A stretch of DNA of 64,000 nucleotides, from the NCBI RefSeq assembly GCF_000202635.1, contig NC_015125.1, positions 124,001 to 188,000 of the forward strand, given 5' to 3'. The notes beneath the pieces were generated by a model. It was not told where the DNA came from, ran no database searches, and saw only the letters and a program-made list of their open reading frames with translations. The DNA comes from Microbacterium testaceum StLB037 (lineage in GTDB: Bacteria; Actinomycetota; Actinomycetes; Actinomycetales; Microbacteriaceae). A program made the translations under genes and the position numbers. Of the stretch, positions 1 through 8,407 are shown piece by piece; position 1 is the stretch's first letter; the number at the start of each line of letters is the position of its first letter.

Positions 1-517
1 AGTGCTCTGCCGGCGGCAGATCGACGGGCGAGACGAAGAAGTTGAGGCGGAACTTGCCGATGCGCACCTCGGCGCCGTTCGCGAGGACCGAGCGGTCGAC
101 GCGCTCACCGTTGACGTAGCTGCCGTTCAGGGACCGCTGGTCGACGATCTCGAACGACGTTCCCGAGCGGATGATCTCGGCGTGACGGCGCGAGACCGTG
201 ACGTCGTCGAAGAAGATGTCAGCCTCGGGGTGTCGACCGACCGTGGTGACGTCGGTGTCGAGCAGGTAGCGCGCGCCCGTGGTGGGACCGGAGCGCACGA
301 TGAGGAGCGCGACCCGCGACGGCAGGGCGTCGATCGCCTCCAGCTCGGCCTCGTTGAGGTCGGCGCCGAAAGGCACGAAGGACAGGTCGGCGTCGTGGCC
401 GAACGTCTGCGTCGTGTCGTGCGACCGCTCCGACGCGGGAACGTCGGCTGCGCGATGGATATCGTCGCGCTCGAATCTGCGGGTCTCGTCCACGGGCTTC
501 TCCTTCTTCTTCACCAT
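1..517 (-). CDS. FHA-domain protein of the GarA/OdhI type (3' end cut by window edge)
   Basis: The visible 172 residues read MVKKKEKP at the start. The FHA fold lies at about 70-165, with the phosphothreonine-binding landmarks GRH (94-96), SRRHAEI (109-115) and NGSYVNG (131-137). Such cytosolic proteins bind phospho-Thr peptides. GarA/OdhI inhibits 2-oxoglutarate dehydrogenase when its own N-terminal ETTSVF motif is unphosphorylated. Here TTQTF at 35-39 occupies the equivalent place, so a GarA-like role under Ser/Thr kinase control is inferred. The ATG at 517 is the only good start. The stop lies outside the window. FHA identity is firm; the GarA assignment is moderate. Confidence 0.85.
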   Translation of the reverse strand, partial: MVKKKEKPVDETRRFERDDIHRAADVPASERSHDTTQTFGHDADLSFVPFGADLNEAELEAIDALPSRVALLIVRSGPTTGARYLLDTDVTTVGRHPEADIFFDDVTVSRRHAEIIRSGTSFEIVDQRSLNGSYVNGERVDRSVLANGAEVRIGKFRLNFFVSPVDLPPAEH

Positions 518-874
518 CACCGACCGGTCCGACGTGAACGGTCGAACCGACCTCGCGCGGTCGTGGTGGGGCTTCGTCTGTGCTGTTGTCTCGACACCGA
601 GCATCGCTGTCCGGGTAACGCCGATCGCCCGACGGGACACTCGAACCTACCGATCACAGGTCCGCCGTGTCGAGTCCGTTGCCGCGCCGGGTCCCGCCGA
701 CCGCCGAACGGTGCGGCGGAGCCGGAGCGCGAAAAAGTCGAACACCATCGATTCTTTCACCTCACCGGGCTTCCGTGTTCCCCCGCTCGCGGTTCGCAAC
801 CCGCTCAGAGCTCGGCCGAGCCCCGTCCGGATGGCGGCCAGCCGCGGTCCAGACACGTTCAATAGGGTCGGAGG
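518..874. other. divergent intergenic region, no gene seen
   Basis: These 357 bases separate the FHA gene (minus) from the CopC-like gene (plus). Short open frames occur on both strands, but their compositions are Arg/Pro/Ser-rich with no recognisable domain, so none is called. The only regulatory sign is the TAGGGT hexamer just before the CopC-like gene. Confidence 0.5.
863..868 (+). promoter_or_regulatory. -10 hexamer TAGGGT, probable leaderless promoter of the CopC-like gene
   Basis: TAGGGT fits the actinobacterial TANNNT -10 box and ends 6 nt before the GTG start at 875. Transcription would begin at or next to the start codon. A GGAGG directly abuts the GTG, too close to act as a normal ribosome-binding site, which supports a leaderless mRNA. 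No -35 box is evident. Confidence 0.4.
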
Positions 875-1522
875 GTGACTTCCTCCGCTCCCCGCCGATC
901 ACTGTCCACCGTTCTCGCGAGTCTGGTGCTCGCCGTCGTCGCCCTCTTCGTGCTGCCGGCGGCACCCGCGTTCGCCCACGATGAGCTGGTGTCGACCGAT
1001 CCCGCCGCCGACGCCGTCCTCGACGCGCTGCCCGGCCAGATCACCTTCACCTACAGCGCCGACATCCTCACAGAGGAGGGCACGGCCGTCGTCGAGGTCA
1101 CCGACGCCGACGGCGCCTCGCTCACGGAGGGGGCCCCGGTCGTCTCGGGCACCGACGTGACGCAGACGCTGGCGGGGGCGGCATCCGGTCCGGTGACGGT
1201 CGTCTGGCGCGTGGTCTCGAGCGACGGGCACCCCATCGACGGCACGTTCTCGTTCACGGTGAACGCCGCGAGTCCCACGCCCACCGCGACCACGGCGACG
1301 CCCACCGCGGCCCCGACCCCGTCGGAGACGGCGCTCCCGACGACGGCGACCCCGGATGCCACGGCGACGCCGTCGGAGACCGTGTCGACGGCGTCTCCCC
1401 TGCCGTGGATCCTGCTGGTCGTCGCGCTCGTGATCGTCGCCGGGGCGATCGTCTGGCTGTTCGTCGCACGCGGGCGCCGCGGCTCCTCCGGGGGCGGTTC
1501 CGCGGGCACCTCCGGACGATAG
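875..1522 (+). CDS. CopC-domain copper-binding/resistance protein, membrane-anchored
   Basis: This 215-residue exported protein has an N-terminal signal sequence ending AFA, with mature His35 first (HDELVS). The N-terminal His is the Cu(II) ligand position in CopC proteins. The CopC beta-sandwich spans about 35-130 and carries the conserved SSDGHPIDG segment. A Thr/Pro/Ala-rich linker (about 130-178) leads to one transmembrane helix (PWILLVVALVIVAGAIVWLF) and a short basic tail. It probably binds copper on the outer face of the membrane. There is no CopD domain, so transport would need another protein. Its stop TAG overlaps the putative lpd promoter. Confidence 0.85.
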   Translation: MTSSAPRRSLSTVLASLVLAVVALFVLPAAPAFAHDELVSTDPAADAVLDALPGQITFTYSADILTEEGTAVVEVTDADGASLTEGAPVVSGTDVTQTLAGAASGPVTVVWRVVSSDGHPIDGTFSFTVNAASPTPTATTATPTAAPTPSETALPTTATPDATATPSETVSTASPLPWILLVVALVIVAGAIVWLFVARGRRGSSGGGSAGTSGR

Positions 1523-1525
1523 GAT
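1520..1525 (+). promoter_or_regulatory. -10 hexamer TAGGAT, probable leaderless promoter of lpd
   Basis: TAGGAT ends 6 nt before the lpd ATG at 1532, the spacing expected for transcription starting at the start codon. The hexamer begins with the stop codon of the upstream CopC-like gene, so lpd may have its own promoter despite the 9-nt gap between the genes. Confidence 0.4.
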
Positions 1526-1531
1526 TTCCTC

Positions 1532-2929
1532 ATGCCTCATTACGATCTGGTCATTCTTGGTGCGGGTCCCGGCGGGTACGTCGCTGCAGTGCGTGGAGCG
1601 CAGCTCGGACTGTCGGTCGCGATCGTCGAAGAGAAGTACTGGGGCGGTGTCTGCCTCAACGTGGGCTGCATCCCCTCGAAGGCGCTGCTGCGCAACGCCG
1701 ATCTCGCGCACACCTTCCACGCGAAGGCCGACTTGTTCGGCATCTCGGGCGACGTGCACTTCGACTTCGGCAAGGCGTTCGACCGTTCGCGGTCGGTGGC
1801 GGCCGGCCACGTCAAGGGCATCCACTACCTGATGAAGAAGAACAAGGTCACCGAGTACGAGGGCCGCGGCTTCTTCGCCGACGACCACACGCTCGATGTG
1901 ACGCTGACCGACGGCTCGAAAGAGAAGGTCACCTTCGACAACGTCATCATCGCCACGGGCTCGACCGTGCGTCTGCTGCCCGGGGTGACCCTCAGCGAGA
2001 ACGTCGTGACCTACGAGGAGCAGATCCTCAACCGCGAACTCCCCGCCTCGATCGTCATCGTCGGCGCGGGCGCCATCGGCATGGAGTTCGCCTACGTCAT
2101 GACCAACTACGGCGTGAAGGTCACGATCATCGAGTTCCTCGACCGCGCCCTCCCGAACGAGGACGCCGAGGTCTCGAAGGAGATCCAGAAGCAGTACAAG
2201 GGCTACGGCGTCGACATCCTCACCTCCACCAAGGTCGAGTCGGTCACCGACCACGGCGACAAGGTCACGGTCGCGTACACCGCGAAGGACGGCTCGCAGG
2301 GGTCGATCGACGCCGACCGCGTGCTGATGTCGATCGGTTTCGCTCCGAAGGTCGAGGGGTTCGGCCTCGAGAACACCGGTGTGAAGCTGACCGAGCGTGG
2401 CGCCATCGAGATCGACGACCACATGCGCACGAACGTGCCGCACATCTACTCGATCGGCGACGTCACCGCCAAGCTGCAGCTCGCCCACGTCGCCGAGGCG
2501 CAGGGCGTCGTGGCCGCGGAGACCATCGCGGGTGCCGAGACCCAGACACTGGGCGACTACCGCAACATGCCGCGCGCCACGTTCTGCAACCCGCAGGTCG
2601 CCTCCTTCGGCCTCACCGAGCAGCAGGCGCGCGACGCCGGTCACGACATCAAGGTCGCGAAGTTCCCCTTCTCGGCGAACGGCAAGGCCAACGGCCTCGG
2701 CGAGCCCGTCGGCTTCGTCAAGCTCGTCGCCGACGCCGAGACGCTCGAGCTCATCGGCGGCCACCTCATCGGCCCCGACGTGTCGGAGCTCCTGCCCGAG
2801 CTCACCCTCGCGCAGAAGTGGGACCTCACCGCTCTCGAGGCGGCCCGCAACGTGCACACCCACCCGACGCTGTCGGAAGGCCTGCAGGAGGCCTTCCACG
2901 GCCTGACGGGTCACATGATCAACCTCTGA
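1532..2929 (+). CDS. lpd: dihydrolipoyl dehydrogenase (E3)
   Basis: The 465-residue flavoprotein reoxidises dihydrolipoyl groups of 2-oxo acid dehydrogenase complexes (or mycothione-type partners) with NAD+ in the cytosol. The FAD-binding motif is [10 protein letters not shown] (10-19). The redox-active pair is Cys41/Cys46 in [11 protein letters not shown] second Rossmann motif GAGAIGMEF binds NAD. The C-terminal dimerisation domain has the catalytic HTHPTLSE near the end. Length and architecture are normal and complete. A perfect 17-bp terminator hairpin follows. Its neighbour upstream, the FHA protein, may touch the same complex if it is GarA-like. Confidence 0.96.
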   Translation: MPHYDLVILGAGPGGYVAAVRGAQLGLSVAIVEEKYWGGVCLNVGCIPSKALLRNADLAHTFHAKADLFGISGDVHFDFGKAFDRSRSVAAGHVKGIHYLMKKNKVTEYEGRGFFADDHTLDVTLTDGSKEKVTFDNVIIATGSTVRLLPGVTLSENVVTYEEQILNRELPASIVIVGAGAIGMEFAYVMTNYGVKVTIIEFLDRALPNEDAEVSKEIQKQYKGYGVDILTSTKVESVTDHGDKVTVAYTAKDGSQGSIDADRVLMSIGFAPKVEGFGLENTGVKLTERGAIEIDDHMRTNVPHIYSIGDVTAKLQLAHVAEAQGVVAAETIAGAETQTLGDYRNMPRATFCNPQVASFGLTEQQARDAGHDIKVAKFPFSANGKANGLGEPVGFVKLVADAETLELIGGHLIGPDVSELLPELTLAQKWDLTALEAARNVHTHPTLSEGLQEAFHGLTGHMINL

Positions 2930-2940
2930 TCGCTGAGACA

Positions 2941-2977
2941 GAGAAAGCCCGCCCGGGTTTCCCGGGCGGGCTTTCTC
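2941..2977. terminator. strong bidirectional terminator hairpin after lpd
   Basis: A 17-bp perfect stem (2941-2957 with 2961-2977) closes a TTT loop. The stem starts GAGAAAGCCCGCCCGGG, giving an A-run on one side and a T-rich CTTTCTCGTT on the other. It lies between the convergent lpd and CYTH genes and can serve both. Confidence 0.9.
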
Positions 2978-3002
2978 GTTGCCCTTCAACAGGACTGCGT
3001 GC

Positions 3003-3647
3003 TCAGTGGCCGAGCGCGCGAGCCAGTTTGGATCCGGATGCCGCGGGCCGACCGCCCGCCGCGAACACCGCCGCGTCCACCGCGGCGAAGAACGCCGCGC
3101 GCCCCTCGTCGTCGGCGGGGCCGGCGGGGCCGAGTTCGACCTCCCACTCGCGCCACGAGGATTCCACGCCGCGACGCTCATCGCGGGCGCGGACGTGGTC
3201 GTCGACGAATTCGGCGACCTCTCGCCCATCGGCATCCAGGAGGGCGTACGCTGTGCGCTCGTTCCGCACCCGCGCGAGCGGCGTGAACGGCGGCTCGGCG
3301 ATCGAGGCGACGGCATCCTGGACCGCCGGCGGCACGACGGGCTCGGCGTCGGGGTCGACGTCGGCCTCGAGGGGCCACTGCGTCTCGGTGCGACCGCCCG
3401 CTCGCGCGGGACCCTTCACGTGCCAGCCGGCATCGGGGCCGCCGAGCCGCCGACGCACCGCGACGCCGGCTCGGGCGAGGTCGGCCGCGGGGGTGTCGAG
3501 GTAGCGTGCGTCGAGGTCACGCGGCTCGGGCTCGCCGACGCGCACCACTCCGGGCAGCGCCGACCAGTCCGGCAGCGGCGTCGTCTCGTCGACGTCGTAC
3601 TTGGACTCGACCTCGACGCTGTAGGCCCCGGAGGAGCCTGCGCTCAA
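3003..3647 (-). CDS. CYTH-domain (triphosphate tunnel) protein
   Basis: The 214-residue protein shows the CYTH signature ExExK as EVESK (Glu12, Glu14, Lys16). Further charged strands follow, including RYLDTP, RRRLGG, WHVKGP, RNERTAY and EWEVELG. CYTH enzymes act on triphosphate substrates such as thiamine triphosphate or inorganic polyphosphate; the substrate cannot be told here. The start is assigned to TTG at 3647, whose TG is shared with the TGA stop of the upstream small gene. That implies translational coupling. There is no ATG in frame near the domain start. Confidence 0.85.
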   Translation of the reverse strand: MSAGSSGAYSVEVESKYDVDETTPLPDWSALPGVVRVGEPEPRDLDARYLDTPAADLARAGVAVRRRLGGPDAGWHVKGPARAGGRTETQWPLEADVDPDAEPVVPPAVQDAVASIAEPPFTPLARVRNERTAYALLDADGREVAEFVDDHVRARDERRGVESSWREWEVELGPAGPADDEGRAAFFAAVDAAVFAAGGRPAASGSKLARALGH

Positions 3648-3871
3648 TCGTCGCGCCCATCGGCGTCGGGGTTGATGTCTTCGGTCTCTTCCACGAAGGT
3701 GAACACGGCCTGGGTGGGGCCGTCGGAATCGCCCGTGTGCTCGAGGCCGCCCTCGCGGCGGTAGACGAGCTGGCCCTCGCTGTAGGGCATGATCAGCGTG
3801 TCGTCGGACTCGTTCTCGAGCGGGAGCACCTGCCCGTCGAGCGGGCCTCCGGTCAGTCGTGCAATAGCCAT
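3644..3871 (-). CDS. small conserved hypothetical protein (75 aa)
   Basis: The product begins MAIARLTGGPLDG and is acidic, with QLVYRREG and a C-terminal AVFTFVEETEDINPD. No enzymatic motif is visible. It resembles small actinobacterial proteins of unknown function, and I do not assign a role. The ATG at 3871 is preferred. An upstream in-frame start at 3910 would add a Gly-rich tail of 13 residues. Its stop overlaps the start of the CYTH gene, so the pair is co-translated. Confidence 0.7.
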   Translation of the reverse strand: MAIARLTGGPLDGQVLPLENESDDTLIMPYSEGQLVYRREGGLEHTGDSDGPTQAVFTFVEETEDINPDADGRDD

Positions 3872-3926
3872 GCCGCCAGCGTAGACCGCCCCTCCGACAC
3901 CGCCGGGCACCTTGACAGGGCTGGCC

Positions 3927-3932
3927 TAGAAT
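3927..3932 (+). promoter_or_regulatory. -10 hexamer TAGAAT, probable leaderless promoter
   Basis: TAGAAT ends exactly 7 nt before the GTG start at 3940, the canonical -10 to +1 distance. A TTGACA lies nearby (3912-3917), but it is only 9 nt upstream, too close to be the matching -35. No Shine-Dalgarno precedes the GTG. Confidence 0.5.
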
Positions 3933-3939
3933 CGCTCGC

Positions 3940-4695
3940 GTGACGTCGACGGACCTGCCCGGGGAGCGCCCGTTCGTGCTGCTCGCCACCCGTGCCGAGG
4001 ACCGCCCGGCCGACGAGGAGTACGCCCTCTTCCTGCGGTACACCGGCCTCCCGCCCGAGCGGCTGTTGCGCGTCCGCCTGGAACGCGACGCCCTGCCCGA
4101 CCTGGACCTCGACGCGATCTCGGGGATCCTCGTGGGGGGAAGCCCGTTCAACGCCTCGGATCCGCCGGAGAAGAAGTCCGCGGTCCAGCACCGCGTCGAA
4201 TCCGAGATGTCGGCCCTGCTCGAGGACGTCGTCGCACGCGACGTGCCGTTCCTCGGCGCCTGCTACGGCGTGGGGACGCTGGGGACGTACCTGGATGCCG
4301 AGATCGACGGCACGTACTCGGAGCCGATCAGCGTGGTCGATGTGACGTTGACGGCAGCCGGACGCGACGACCCGCTCGCCGCCGGGATGCCCGAGACCTT
4401 CACGGCCTTCGTCGGGCACAAGGAGGCGATCACGACGCTGCCCTCGCGAGCGACCCTGCTCGCGTCGTCGCCGACATGTCCCGTGCAGATGTTCCGGGTG
4501 GGCGAGAACGTCTACGCGACGCAGTTCCACCCCGAGCTCGACGTCGACGGGATCGTCACGCGCATCCACGCCTACGCCGCGTTCGGATACTTCGCGGCGG
4601 ACGAGCTGGACCTCACGCTGGCCGCGGTGCGGCGCGCTCCGGTCGAGGCGCCGTCGCGGATGCTCCGAACGTTCGTCGAGCGCTACGCGCGCTGA
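3940..4695 (+). CDS. class I glutamine amidotransferase (GMP-synthase-like subdomain)
   Basis: This 251-residue single-domain GATase1 has the nucleophile elbow GACYG (Cys108) and the catalytic FHPEL (His197, Glu199). It would hydrolyse glutamine and pass on ammonia, or act as a gamma-glutamyl-type hydrolase. No synthetase partner is adjacent, so the acceptor is unknown. An early oxyanion-type GGSPFN segment is present at 66-71. The gene converges with nnrE and overlaps its 3' end by 13 nt. It is probably translated from a leaderless mRNA starting at GTG 3940. Confidence 0.88.
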   Translation: MTSTDLPGERPFVLLATRAEDRPADEEYALFLRYTGLPPERLLRVRLERDALPDLDLDAISGILVGGSPFNASDPPEKKSAVQHRVESEMSALLEDVVARDVPFLGACYGVGTLGTYLDAEIDGTYSEPISVVDVTLTAAGRDDPLAAGMPETFTAFVGHKEAITTLPSRATLLASSPTCPVQMFRVGENVYATQFHPELDVDGIVTRIHAYAAFGYFAADELDLTLAAVRRAPVEAPSRMLRTFVERYAR

Positions 4696-5453
4696 GCACG
4701 GTCCGTCTCCGCCGCTCGCGGGGTCTCGCGCACGACGTCGATCGCGGCCGTCACCGCGGGATGCGCGCGGCGCAGGTAGGGCTCCAGCCCCAGGTCGACG
4801 AGGTGGACGCGACCCGAGAGCTCGGGACCGCGGCCCCGGACGAGCCCGGCCTTGAGGGCGCCGAACGTGACCGTGACATCGGCGGGGAGGATGACGGCAT
4901 CCGCGGTCCCGTCGTCGGGGTCCAGGCCGCTCGGCACGTCCACGGCAAGGACCCGCGGGCGGTGCGCGAGGGCGAGCAGCCGCTCGACGAGAGCACGCGC
5001 GCTTCCGCGCAGGCGGCGGTCGGCGAGGCGTCCGATGCCCAGGATGCCGTCGAGCACGAGGGCGTAGTCGGCGACGCCCGCCGACGCGTCGGACACGGAG
5101 ACGACGCGTGCGCCGGCGGCGACGGCCGCGTCGAGGGCCTCGCGATGGACCCTGTCGCGGACGAGCACCACGTCGACGCGTTCCGCGGAGGACGCGAGGT
5201 CGGCGGCGGCGAACAGCGCGTCTCCCCCGTTGTCCCCGGCCCCCGCGAGGACGAGCACGGCGCCGGGGGTCGTACGCACCTCGGCGGCCGCGATGTCGGC
5301 GAGAGCCCGGGCCGCGGTGCGCATGAGGGGGCGCCCCTCGGCGAGCAGAGGAGCCTCGGCGGCACGGACGGCGTCGGCGGTGTAGGCGGCGACGCGTTCC
5401 GTGCTCGGGCGGTCTTTCGATTCCGCGGCGGGGTCGCGCCGGGGATCAGCCAC
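4683..5453 (-). CDS. nnrE: NAD(P)H-hydrate epimerase (YjeF N-terminal domain protein)
   Basis: The protein of about 256 residues carries the YjeF_N fold, with GAGDNGGDAL, VLDGILGIG and VPSGLDPDDG in order. These are the nucleotide-binding and catalytic segments of the epimerase that interconverts R- and S-NAD(P)HX for repair. It lacks the C-terminal ADP/ATP-dependent dehydratase domain, so that partner is encoded elsewhere. The GTG at 5453 is chosen. It lies inside the end of the upstream YihY gene (8-nt overlap). The beginning AAYTADAVRAAEAPLL is typical of the family. Confidence 0.9.
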   Translation of the reverse strand: MADPRRDPAAESKDRPSTERVAAYTADAVRAAEAPLLAEGRPLMRTAARALADIAAAEVRTTPGAVLVLAGAGDNGGDALFAAADLASSAERVDVVLVRDRVHREALDAAVAAGARVVSVSDASAGVADYALVLDGILGIGRLADRRLRGSARALVERLLALAHRPRVLAVDVPSGLDPDDGTADAVILPADVTVTFGALKAGLVRGRGPELSGRVHLVDLGLEPYLRRAHPAVTAAIDVVRETPRAAETDRAQRA

Positions 5454-6510
5454 GAGACGCCGCCTCGTCGGCGTCCGCCTCGCGCGCCGCGGCGGCGGGA
5501 TCGTTCTGAGCGAGCGTCTCGCGTTCCTTCGCCTCGGCCTCACGGGCGGCGTCGAGTTCGCTCGCCGCGGCCTGCACGGCCTTCTCGGCTCGGCGGACGC
5601 GGAACTGGATCAACGTGGTCGCGCCGTACTTCGCGCGCACCCGGTCGTGGTCTTCTTCGGTCGCGACCGTGATCCACGCCCCGGCGATGAGGATGACCTG
5701 GCTCGAGAGGTTGAGCCACAGCAGGAGCGCGATGAGAGAAGCGAACGTGGTCAGCAGGGGGTTGTTGCCCGCCCCGCCGACGAACAGGCCCGACAGCTGC
5801 TGCAGGACGACCAGGCCGACGCCTCCGAGCAGCGCACCGCGCCACAGCGTGCGGCGACGGGTCTTCACGCCCGACAGCGCGGCGAACGCGACCGCCACCG
5901 CGGCGGTGTCGAGGACCAGGACGACGATCGTGGAGAGCGCCCACGTCAGCACGGCGGTGACCCAGGAGTCCGCGGAGATGCCCAGCAGACCCCGGACGAA
6001 GGTGAGGCCGGCCGTGGCGAGGAACGTCACGAGGGCGGCCCCCACGAGGGCGACGCCGATGCCGACGGCGACCGCGAGATTGCGCACGATGACGAGGACG
6101 GGCAGCGTGTCGTCGGTGGTCACTCCCGCGATCTGGCGCAGGGCCGCCCGCAGGGAGCCGATCGCCCCGATCGCCGCGCCGAGCAGACCGATCGTTCCGA
6201 TGACGCCCGCGATAGTGAACTCCGTCGGCGCTTTGATCGCGCTGACATCCAGCAGCCCGTCGGTGCCGACCAGGCCCGGCACGACGTTGTTCACCGACCG
6301 CTCGAGCGCAGCGAGACCCTCGGGGTTACCCGACAGCCAGACCGCCGCGGCGGAGAAGCCGATGAGCACCGCGGCGAACAGGCTGAAGAGGGTGCGATAG
6401 GTGACGCTGTCGGCGAGGATGGGGCCCCGCGCACCCGAGTAGACGAGGAAGGCGCGCACGAGGCGGAGCGACAGAGCCCACGCCGTGACGCGACGGATGA
6501 GGTCGGCCAT
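5446..6510 (-). CDS. YihY/BrkB family inner-membrane protein
   Basis: The 354-residue protein has six predicted hydrophobic helices and the family's early VRAFLVYSGARGPILADSVTYRTLFS region. It was historically annotated ribonuclease BN, but this family is a membrane protein of unclear function. The cytosolic C-terminal tail (VRRAEKAVQAAASELDAAREAEAKE) is charged and helical, probably a coiled coil. ATG 6510 is chosen. The ORF could begin further upstream at 6561, but the extra residues are not conserved-looking. It overlaps nnrE by 8 nt, so the two are likely co-transcribed. Confidence 0.88.
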   Translation of the reverse strand: MADLIRRVTAWALSLRLVRAFLVYSGARGPILADSVTYRTLFSLFAAVLIGFSAAAVWLSGNPEGLAALERSVNNVVPGLVGTDGLLDVSAIKAPTEFTIAGVIGTIGLLGAAIGAIGSLRAALRQIAGVTTDDTLPVLVIVRNLAVAVGIGVALVGAALVTFLATAGLTFVRGLLGISADSWVTAVLTWALSTIVVLVLDTAAVAVAFAALSGVKTRRRTLWRGALLGGVGLVVLQQLSGLFVGGAGNNPLLTTFASLIALLLWLNLSSQVILIAGAWITVATEEDHDRVRAKYGATTLIQFRVRRAEKAVQAAASELDAAREAEAKERETLAQNDPAAAAREADADEAASRG

Positions 6511-6573
6511 GAGGTCAGCGTAACGAGGCGGAGGACCGCGCTCATCGGGGGTTGACCGCACCGGGCCTCGCCG

Positions 6574-7032
6574 TCACAGACCCGTGATCACCCGCCACCA
6601 GGCGCCGAACAGCAGGAAGGGTCCGAACGCGATCGACGCGCCCCGCCTTCCGGCGAGCAGCACGCCCGCGGCGCCGATCCCCGCCGCGAGGAACGCGAGC
6701 ACGATCCCGGATGCCACGGCCCCGAGCCCTCCCCACCCGAGCACCGCCCCGCAGACGGCGGCCAGCTTCACGTCTCCCCCGCCGAACGCCCCCGGGCGCG
6801 CGAGGCGCACCGCCAGACACGCGGCGAACGCGCTGAGCGCTCCGGAGCCGACTCCCGCGAACCGCGCGGGCTCCCCGGCCGCGAGCGCGGCCGCGCCCAG
6901 CAGCAGCACCACCACGGCCCCGCCCGGGAGCACGATCGCGTCGGGGAGGCGCCGGGTGCGCGCATCGACCACCGCGAGAACCCCGCTGAGCACCGCGAAC
7001 GCCGACAGGGCGGGGACCGGGGGCCATGGCAT
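6574..7032 (-). CDS. A24-family prepilin peptidase (short form)
   Basis: The 152-residue polytopic membrane protein carries both catalytic aspartates of type IV prepilin peptidases: Asp23 in VVDARTRRLPD and Asp87 in FGGGDVKL. It lacks the N-terminal methylase region, as is usual for TadV/short A24 enzymes. It would cleave prepilin leader peptides at the cytosolic membrane face. No pilin or tad genes are in this window, so its substrates lie elsewhere. It is 9 nt downstream of the DUF1905 gene and probably shares its transcript. Confidence 0.88.
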   Translation of the reverse strand: MPWPPVPALSAFAVLSGVLAVVDARTRRLPDAIVLPGGAVVVLLLGAAALAAGEPARFAGVGSGALSAFAACLAVRLARPGAFGGGDVKLAAVCGAVLGWGGLGAVASGIVLAFLAAGIGAAGVLLAGRRGASIAFGPFLLFGAWWRVITGL

Positions 7033-7040
7033 CCGGAGCG

Positions 7041-7337
7041 TCAGGCGTCGAGGACGAGGAGGTCGACCAGGACGACACCGTCGGGGGCGATCCCCTCGGC
7101 GTCGCGCACCGCGCGCTTGAGGGGAAGGACGTAGACCCCGCCTGACTGCGGGAAGATCGAGGTGCGCCAGGTGGACGAGCCGATCGTCGCGTCGACGCGG
7201 ACACCCCCGAAGCCCCGGCGATACGTCTGGGTCTCGCGGATCTCCTCGCTCAGGTCGGGCGGCAGCGCGACGAAGTACCAGTCGCTGTCGGTGCGGGCCT
7301 CCCAGCGATAGACCTCGCCCTCGAAACGCACGATCAC
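7041..7337 (-). CDS. DUF1905 domain protein
   Basis: This 98-residue protein starts MIVRFEGEVYRWEA, followed by DSDWYFVALP and GSSTWRTSIFPQ. It ends in a hydrophobic VLVDLLVLDA strand. That pattern matches the DUF1905 beta-barrel family, whose function is unknown. There is no signal peptide or membrane segment. It sits directly upstream of the prepilin peptidase. I assign the family but no activity. Confidence 0.8.
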   Translation of the reverse strand: MIVRFEGEVYRWEARTDSDWYFVALPPDLSEEIRETQTYRRGFGGVRVDATIGSSTWRTSIFPQSGGVYVLPLKRAVRDAEGIAPDGVVLVDLLVLDA

Positions 7338-7364
7338 GCGGTGCTCCTCTCGTCGCGGGTCACC

Positions 7365-7787
7365 CTACTCGGGGCCTCCGACGCGGGCGGGGCGTTCTCC
7401 CCCGTGCAGGAGGAGTGCGCTCACGCCGGCATCGACGGCCGCCGCCGCGGCGACGGCGAGTACGTAAACGGCGAGGTCGCGCGGATCGAAGCCGCTGCCC
7501 AGCACGAGCGCGGCGGGAGGGAAGCGGTCCGCAAGCGCGAGCGGCATCCCGGTGAGCTGGAGGAACTCGACGCCGACGCACCATGCCGCCGCGACCATCC
7601 CGAGCACGGCTCGACGCGCTCGCGGCCACACCAGCACGAGTCCGGTGTACGCGGCCACGGCGTACAGCGCGTCTCCCGCGATGTCGGTCGCGTCCGAGGC
7701 GGGCAGTCCGCGCGCGACCGTCAGCCCCAGAATCACCACCCCGGCGAGGGCCACCGCCGCCGCGGGCCGCCTGTGTGCGCGTGTCAT
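7365..7787 (-). CDS. DUF2809-like small membrane protein
   Basis: The 140-residue protein has four hydrophobic helices and the motif GDALYAVAAYTGLVLVWP early. EFLQLTG and DPRDLAVYVLAVAAA come later, as in DUF2809 proteins. The function is unknown; these are small integral membrane proteins. The start ATG 7787 overlaps the mug stop codon (ATGA), so it is translationally coupled to the glycosylase gene. Confidence 0.78.
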   Translation of the reverse strand: MTRAHRRPAAAVALAGVVILGLTVARGLPASDATDIAGDALYAVAAYTGLVLVWPRARRAVLGMVAAAWCVGVEFLQLTGMPLALADRFPPAALVLGSGFDPRDLAVYVLAVAAAAAVDAGVSALLLHGGERPARVGGPE

Positions 7788-8350
7788 CCGAGCACCCCCG
7801 CGGCGCGCGCCGGCTCGGCGTAGGCGCGCGCGAGGGTCGCGACGGTGTCGTGCGCATTGAGGCCGCTCGGGTTGGGCAGGACCCAGGTCGGGAGCCCCGC
7901 GATCCCCTCGTCCTGCCGCCCGGCGACGGCTTTCGGGCGCTGGAACCCGTCGCGGTAGGCGGTGAGTCCGACCACGGCGATCGCGCGCGGCCGCCACGAC
8001 GCCGCGCGTCCCGTCAGCGCCGCCGCCCCCGCGCGCAGTTCCTCGCGCGACAGCTCGTCGGCGCGCGCGGTGGCCCGCGAGACGAGATTCGACACTCCGA
8101 TGCCGGCGTCGAGGATCATGCGCCGGTCCGCGTCGCTCAACGGCTCGGCGTAGACGGGGAGGCGAGGGAGGATCCCCGCCTGGACCAGCGCGGGCCAGAA
8201 CCGGTTCCCGGGGCGGGAGAACGGGGTGCCGGTCGCCGCGGTCCACAGCCCGGGGTTGATGCCGACGAAGAGCAGCCGGACCCCGGGCTCCACGAGGTCG
8301 GGGATCGTGGCATCCCGGAACGACTCGAGCTCGGCGCGCGTATAACCCAT
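7784..8350 (-). CDS. mug: G/U mismatch-specific DNA glycosylase
   Basis: This 188-residue uracil-DNA glycosylase superfamily member has GINPGL at 30-35, the catalytic-loop motif of the MUG/TDG family with Asn as the active residue. It also has the C-terminal intercalation-loop motif NPSGLN. It removes uracil or thymine from G mismatches in base-excision repair. ATG 8350 is the natural start; longer in-frame upstream sequence is antisense to the hydrolase gene. The divergent alpha/beta hydrolase begins just beyond. Confidence 0.92.
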   Translation of the reverse strand: MGYTRAELESFRDATIPDLVEPGVRLLFVGINPGLWTAATGTPFSRPGNRFWPALVQAGILPRLPVYAEPLSDADRRMILDAGIGVSNLVSRATARADELSREELRAGAAALTGRAASWRPRAIAVVGLTAYRDGFQRPKAVAGRQDEGIAGLPTWVLPNPSGLNAHDTVATLARAYAEPARAAGVLG

Positions 8351-8407
8351 GAGACCACTATGACCACTACCCCCGCCGGAATCGGTGCGTCTGCCAGGAT
8401 CGGAGGA

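Noticed and set aside
899..3316. 805-codon open frame on the minus strand opposite the CopC-like gene and lpd
   Set aside because: It is antisense to two well-supported genes, is rich in Arg/Asp/Gly/Val without any domain, and arises from the third-position GC bias of the real genes. Similar long antisense frames (e.g. 16426-18285, 34383-37787, 58677-60905) were discarded for the same reason.
3912..3932. TTGACA (3912-3917) as the -35 of the TAGAAT promoter
   Set aside because: The spacing of 9 nt is far below the 16-18 nt needed. Only the -10 was kept.
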